In this document: one piece after another, positions 60,644-64,000 of the stretch | How positions within the stretch are numbered: the stretch's first letter is position 1 | Layout of the letters: each line of letters starts with the position of its first letter | Assembly: GCA_963846775.1 (NCBI GenBank) | Contig: CAWJXB010000006.1 | Location: 1,798,001-1,862,000, forward strand | Reading direction: 5' to 3' | Origin: CAVYXA01 sp963846775 | GTDB taxonomy: Bacteria; Verrucomicrobiota; Verrucomicrobiia; Chthoniobacterales; UBA10450 | Length of the DNA: 64,000 nt | Made by a program: the position numbers and the translations under genes | The notes under the pieces: model-generated | Told to the model about the DNA's origin: nothing | Seen by the model: only the letters and a program-made list of their open reading frames with translations | Databases searched by the model: none

Positions 60644-60853
60644 GCGATTCGCGGATTCAGCGGTCTGAAGATTTAATGATTCAATGATTTAACGAGACCG
60701 CAAATCGCAAGTTGAGGATTTCACGTGAATCGGGCCGGTGGCGATGGTCGAGAGGCGCCGAACAAATGAAATCAGGCTAGGTTTGAAAGGTTGTTGCACC
60801 CGTCGGTGCGGCTCGCATGCTCGGGAGACAGCAGCACCATTACTTGAAGCGCT
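60644..60853. other. Gap between histidine kinase and aldolase
   Basis: 210 bp. Contains TTTAATGATTCAATGATTTAAC tandem words near the aldolase start and a small hairpin GCACCCGTCGGTGC (60797-60810) followed on the minus strand by AACAACCTTTC, a possible weak terminator of the kinase transcript. No gene is seen. Confidence 0.4.
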
Positions 60854-62863
60854 CTATTTTTTTCCGTTTGATTTCGCCGGCAGGACCACGCTGACCCAGG
60901 TGCCACGTGAGCTGGAATCGATCTCGATCTGGCCGTTATGATCGAAGACGGTGCGTTTCACGATCGGAAGACCGAGCCCAATCCCACGCGGTTTTGTCGT
61001 GCAAAAGGGCGAGAAGATTTTCTCTTTCAGTTCCGGTGCGATCCCTTTGCCAGTATCGCGCACCGTTACAACCACGCCGCCGGCCCGGTCGCCTTGTGGG
61101 ATCGGTTTGGCCGAAAGCGAGATCCGCCCGCGGCGTTGGCCCGACATCGCTTCGGCGGCGTTGGCGATAAGATGAGCGAACGCCTCGGCCAGGGCCGACT
61201 CGTCGCCCATGATTTTCGGCAAATCGTTAGGGATCGACATCTCGACGGAAACGCCGCCGTTTACTTGCGAACGTTCACGGGCAAGGTCGACGGCCTTTTG
61301 CACCGGCTTCCGGACATCCAACGGCTTGAAAAATAGATCCGGCGGATTGGCGAACTCATTGATTTCGCTGATGATTTGGTCGAGCCGATCGATTTCTTTC
61401 AAGACAATCTCGTTAAACTCCTTCCGGAAATCGGCGTCGTCGAATCGGTCCGGCAGAAGTTGTGCAAAAGTTTTGATGGCGACGAGCGGGTTGCGAATTT
61501 CGTGGGACATCCCGGCCGCCAGATCGGTCCAAAACGCGGCCCGCTCGGCCAGCGCTTGTTTTTCGCGCGAGGTTTGCTCGGCGGTCACGTCGTTCAGAAT
61601 CGCGACCGCGCCGAGACCGGCGCCGTCGCCGTCGAGCCAGCGCGTTTCTGCCGAAACGCGCCGCTTTCTCAGATTATCGGTCCAATCTTGAACAGGCTGC
61701 GCTTGTTTGGAATCGAGTGTCTCACGCACCAGGCCCGCCAATCGACTGCCGGCGGTTTCGACCGGCTGGGTCAGAACATCGGCAGCCGAAACGCCCAGGA
61801 TTTTTTCCGCGGCGGGATTGATCCAGCGAATGAGCCCTTCGTTATCGGTCGCGATTATTCCGGGCGAAATAGTTTGGATCACCGTCTCGGCTAGCGCTTT
61901 TTGCAATGTGGTCTGTTCGTGCAAAAGCGCGTTCTCCAGCACAGTCGAAACGTGCTCGGCCAGCATCATTACTACTTCCAGATCGCGATCGTCGAAGCCC
62001 TGGCCACCGAAGCGTTGGCCGAAAAACACCCAGCCGAGAATTTGATCGCGGGCAAACAAAGGCACGATGGCTTCCGCACCAAACGAATCCAGCGTTCGCC
62101 GCATCAGGGTGCGTTCTTTCAGGTCCGCGGTTTGAGTGAGATTGGCTCGCGAAATGATCAATGCCCGCCTCTCAAACCAGCGCACCAGCGGATCGCGCTC
62201 GCCAAATTCCAGCTCGTAGCTTTCGCTCAAACAACGCAGCCCCGCGCGGAGCCGGTAATTCTCGCCTCGGGAAGTGCGCGAAAAAATCCCGACCCGTGTC
62301 ACGCCGGCAGCATCGGCGAAGCTTTCCACGACGTTGCCCAAAAGAAGATCCACATTGTCGAACCGGCGAAACACTCGCGGGAAACGGAGCAGCGAAAACG
62401 AAAACGCGCCCGATTGGTGCGGGAGCAGGTGGGTTCCGGGAGAGCGCTCGCTCGCGGAAACAATTGCAGATCCTTCGCGCAAATCGCGATTCTCCTGGAT
62501 CAGCTGCAGCTGATCGAAAGCGCGCCCGGCCAAGGCTTGGAAAGGACGGCGGTCGAGTCCGAGGTTTTCCGCCGCGTAAATCCCGAACCCCGCAGCCTGG
62601 CGCAACGGCTCCGAACCAGCGACACCCAGGGCGAGGATCAATACATCCGGCCATTCATTCTGGACTTGCTCGATTAGGTCGCGGGATTCTTTCGCGCGAA
62701 GATCGACAATCAGCAGCGCGATTCCGGATTGCTCGATCACGAGCTCAAGCCGGCTCGGCTCGGAGACGTGGCGCACCTGCGACATCGAGCGCAAATACGC
62801 TTTCAGGCGCCGCGCCAGCTCGGAGTCTTGACTATATATGAGAGAGACTGGCCGTGCTGTCAT
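60854..62863 (-). CDS. Soluble histidine kinase: receiver-like, GAF, PAS, HisKA, HATPase
   Basis: 669 residues from the ATG at 62863, with AAAGGAG ten bases upstream; a long open extension upstream is rejected. Order: receiver-like domain (about 5-120, IALLIVDLRAKESRD), GAF (about 160-320), PAS (about 335-440; TISPGIIATDNEGLIRWINPAAEKIL), HisKA with the phosphohistidine in GMSHEIRNPLVAIKTFAQLLPDRF and HATPase (LIANAAEAMSG, VRDTGKGIAPELKEKIFSPF, GIGLGLPIV). No membrane segment, so it senses an internal signal. It follows a second kinase on the same strand by 109 bp; the HisKA text is shared, so the two are paralogues. Confidence 0.88.
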   Translation of the reverse strand: MTARPVSLIYSQDSELARRLKAYLRSMSQVRHVSEPSRLELVIEQSGIALLIVDLRAKESRDLIEQVQNEWPDVLILALGVAGSEPLRQAAGFGIYAAENLGLDRRPFQALAGRAFDQLQLIQENRDLREGSAIVSASERSPGTHLLPHQSGAFSFSLLRFPRVFRRFDNVDLLLGNVVESFADAAGVTRVGIFSRTSRGENYRLRAGLRCLSESYELEFGERDPLVRWFERRALIISRANLTQTADLKERTLMRRTLDSFGAEAIVPLFARDQILGWVFFGQRFGGQGFDDRDLEVVMMLAEHVSTVLENALLHEQTTLQKALAETVIQTISPGIIATDNEGLIRWINPAAEKILGVSAADVLTQPVETAGSRLAGLVRETLDSKQAQPVQDWTDNLRKRRVSAETRWLDGDGAGLGAVAILNDVTAEQTSREKQALAERAAFWTDLAAGMSHEIRNPLVAIKTFAQLLPDRFDDADFRKEFNEIVLKEIDRLDQIISEINEFANPPDLFFKPLDVRKPVQKAVDLARERSQVNGGVSVEMSIPNDLPKIMGDESALAEAFAHLIANAAEAMSGQRRGRISLSAKPIPQGDRAGGVVVTVRDTGKGIAPELKEKIFSPFCTTKPRGIGLGLPIVKRTVFDHNGQIEIDSSSRGTWVSVVLPAKSNGKK

Positions 62864-62972
62864 GCCGCCGGCGCTCCTTTCAAAATGATTTCCCAGGAGC
62901 GACGCCTGATCAAGCCGCCGTTTCTTGAGATCCGCGCTACCGGCAGCCCCGGCCCTGTAATCCCCGCACCGG

Positions 62973-64000
62973 TCATGCTGCTGCCACCTCTCGGTCAAAT
63001 CTGACCAGCGGAAGCAGGATATGAAACGCCGTTCCTTTCTGTGGCTCGCTCTCGACCTCGATCTGGCCACCGTGCTCCTGGATAATCCCGTGCACGACCG
63101 ATAGCCCAAGTCCGGTGCCGTGATCTTTGGTCGTGAAAAATGGATCGAACACGTGCGCCAGATCTTCGTTCCGGATTCCTTCACCGGTATCACGGATAGT
63201 GATTCGGAGCACTTCGTGCGTGTCCCCCCCATTAACCTGGTTGAGCGCCGAGGCCCATTCCTCGTCCGACCCGATTTCGGTGCGCACACTTAATTCGCCG
63301 CCGTTTTTCATCGCATCCATCGCGTTGATGAAGAAATTTAGAAAGACTTGTTCGAGCTGGTCCGGATCGGCGCGTATTGTATCCACATTCGCGTCGAAAA
63401 GACGAGTTAATTTGATCTGTTTTTGATACATTCTGTGGTCCACAAGCTGGAGCGCTTTTTCCACAATCTCATGGACGTGCATCGGTTTGAGGATCGGTTT
63501 GGCCGGACGCGCAAACCGGAGCAATTGATTCACCAGCGTGTCGATCCGCTCGATCTCGTGGCCGATCAAGTTCGAGAAGGTCTCGCGAAAATCGGAGTCT
63601 TGATAGCGTTCGGGCAGCAATTGCGCGAATGTCTTGATCGACACGAGCGGGTTTTTGATTTCGTGGGCCATGCCGGCCGAAAGCGTGCCGAGACTGGCCA
63701 GACGATCGCTTCGACGGATTTGCAGTTCGAGCCGCTTGATCGAGGTGATGTCGGTCAACACCATCAGCGCGCCGAGGACTTTTCGATCTTCGCCGTGAAA
63801 AATCGACGCGCTGGCGCGAATCACTAGTCCTTCATCACCCGAAGTCAGCACCATTTCGTGGTTCACCTGGCTTTGTCCGGACTGAAGCGCCATCCGCAAC
63901 GGCTCTCGCAACGCTTCCGGCAGATCGTCGATCTTGCAGTCGATCATCTCGTCGGAGTTGAGAGAGCAGATCTCGCCGGCTTCGTTGTTGAACACGGTGA
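62973..64000 (-). CDS. Histidine kinase, N-terminus outside the window
   Basis: At least 340 residues; the frame stays open to the window edge, so the true start lies beyond 64000. Seen: the end of a PAS/PAC domain (LTSGDEGLVIRASASIFHGEDRKVLGALMVLTDITSIKRLE), HisKA with GMAHEIKNPLVSIKTFAQLLPERYQDSDF, HATPase motifs FINAMDAMKNGG, IRDTGEGIRNEDLAHVFDPFFTTKDHGTGLGLSVVHGIIQEHGG. NtrB-like arrangement. It very probably shares a transcript with the kinase at 60854-62863. Confidence 0.88.
   Translation of the reverse strand, partial: TVFNNEAGEICSLNSDEMIDCKIDDLPEALREPLRMALQSGQSQVNHEMVLTSGDEGLVIRASASIFHGEDRKVLGALMVLTDITSIKRLELQIRRSDRLASLGTLSAGMAHEIKNPLVSIKTFAQLLPERYQDSDFRETFSNLIGHEIERIDTLVNQLLRFARPAKPILKPMHVHEIVEKALQLVDHRMYQKQIKLTRLFDANVDTIRADPDQLEQVFLNFFINAMDAMKNGGELSVRTEIGSDEEWASALNQVNGGDTHEVLRITIRDTGEGIRNEDLAHVFDPFFTTKDHGTGLGLSVVHGIIQEHGGQIEVESEPQKGTAFHILLPLVRFDREVAAA

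Noticed and set aside
5432..61233. Apparent abundance of CCTAAC/GTTAGG
   Set aside because: About 22 copies by eye; a base-composition estimate for both strands of 64 kb is near 29, so it is not enriched.
62864..63289. 142-codon N-terminal extension of the histidine kinase
   Set aside because: It overlaps the end of the upstream kinase in another frame, has no domain text, and a good AAAGGAG site marks the ATG at 62863.
1..64000. CRISPR array, tRNA, rRNA, prophage or transposase
   Set aside because: No regularly spaced direct repeats, no cloverleaf or rRNA-like sequence and no integrase or transposase text found. Short tandem words at 2320-2441 and 40914-41052 are mirrored repeats, not spacers.

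Overview
The window looks like a chromosomal segment of a Gram-negative bacterium of the Verrucomicrobiota, most likely near the Spartobacteria/Chthoniobacterales. This is inferred from the mix of genes, not from a search. The DNA is moderately GC-rich (about 55-60 % by eye). The outer membrane is implied by KdsD, LpxD, an MsbA-like flippase, a heptosyltransferase-like GT9 protein and two TonB-type energy transducers. A PEP-CTERM protein, two large DUF2723 membrane proteins, a plant-type GlgC and a tiny Arg/Lys-rich protein ahead of a NYN nuclease fit the same assignment. No tRNA, rRNA, CRISPR array, transposase or phage gene was found.

Layout. 0-12 kb: EIIA-type PTS protein, argS, treY (broken by two single-base shifts), a membrane zinc metallopeptidase, EF-P, KdsD, a small secreted protein, a GT4 glycosyltransferase, a phosphodiester-glycosidase-like exoprotein and a FAH-family hydrolase. 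11.6-14.9 kb: an ExbB-ExbD-TonB-ExbD-TonB locus with both ExbD and TonB duplicated. 14.9-26.3 kb, minus strand: rplA-rplJ-rplL-rpoB-rpoC, then a PduO-type cobalamin adenosyltransferase and RdgB; rplK is not upstream of rplA. 26.5-35.7 kb: secreted protein, amidohydrolase, DUF2723 protein, GT9 plus MsbA-like exporter, DUF1802, PHP and DUF1330 proteins. 35.7-44.2 kb: DUF255 thioredoxin-domain protein, TauE/SafE permease, DUF309, two CorC/HlyC-type CBS membrane proteins, a second DUF2723 protein and, behind it, a stray CorC-like 3' end. 44.2-47.8 kb: a decayed and an intact PEP-CTERM gene, a small inverted-repeat element and a GH15 glucoamylase/trehalase-like enzyme. 47.9-54.7 kb: gamma-glutamyltransferase, a molybdenum-cofactor group (fdhD, MOSC, mobA), a CPC-type copper ATPase and two small membrane proteins. 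54.8-64 kb: glgC, a lipoprotein and a frameshifted coiled-coil protein, the small basic protein plus NYN protein, a response regulator, lpxD, class II aldolase and two soluble PAS/GAF histidine kinases, the last running off the window.

How the genes connect. KdsD, LpxD, GT9 and the MsbA-like exporter serve lipopolysaccharide assembly; GT4, DUF2723 and PEP-CTERM genes point to surface glycosylation. GlgC, TreY and GH15 belong to storage glucan/trehalose metabolism but are scattered rather than in one operon. FdhD, MOSC and MobA support molybdoenzyme maturation.

The most striking feature is not a gene. Almost every non-coding gap carries a palindromic interspersed repeat from one of several families, and some lie inside reading frames (argS, the DUF255 gene twice, a signal peptide) or form gene ends (CorC1, the aldolase, possibly lpxD). 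An 11-mer, GATTGTCGATC, is also strongly over-represented. Together with the CorC tail behind the second DUF2723 gene, the tandem PEP-CTERM pseudogene and the 218-bp element with 34-bp inverted ends, this shows a genome shaped by small mobile repeats and local rearrangement.
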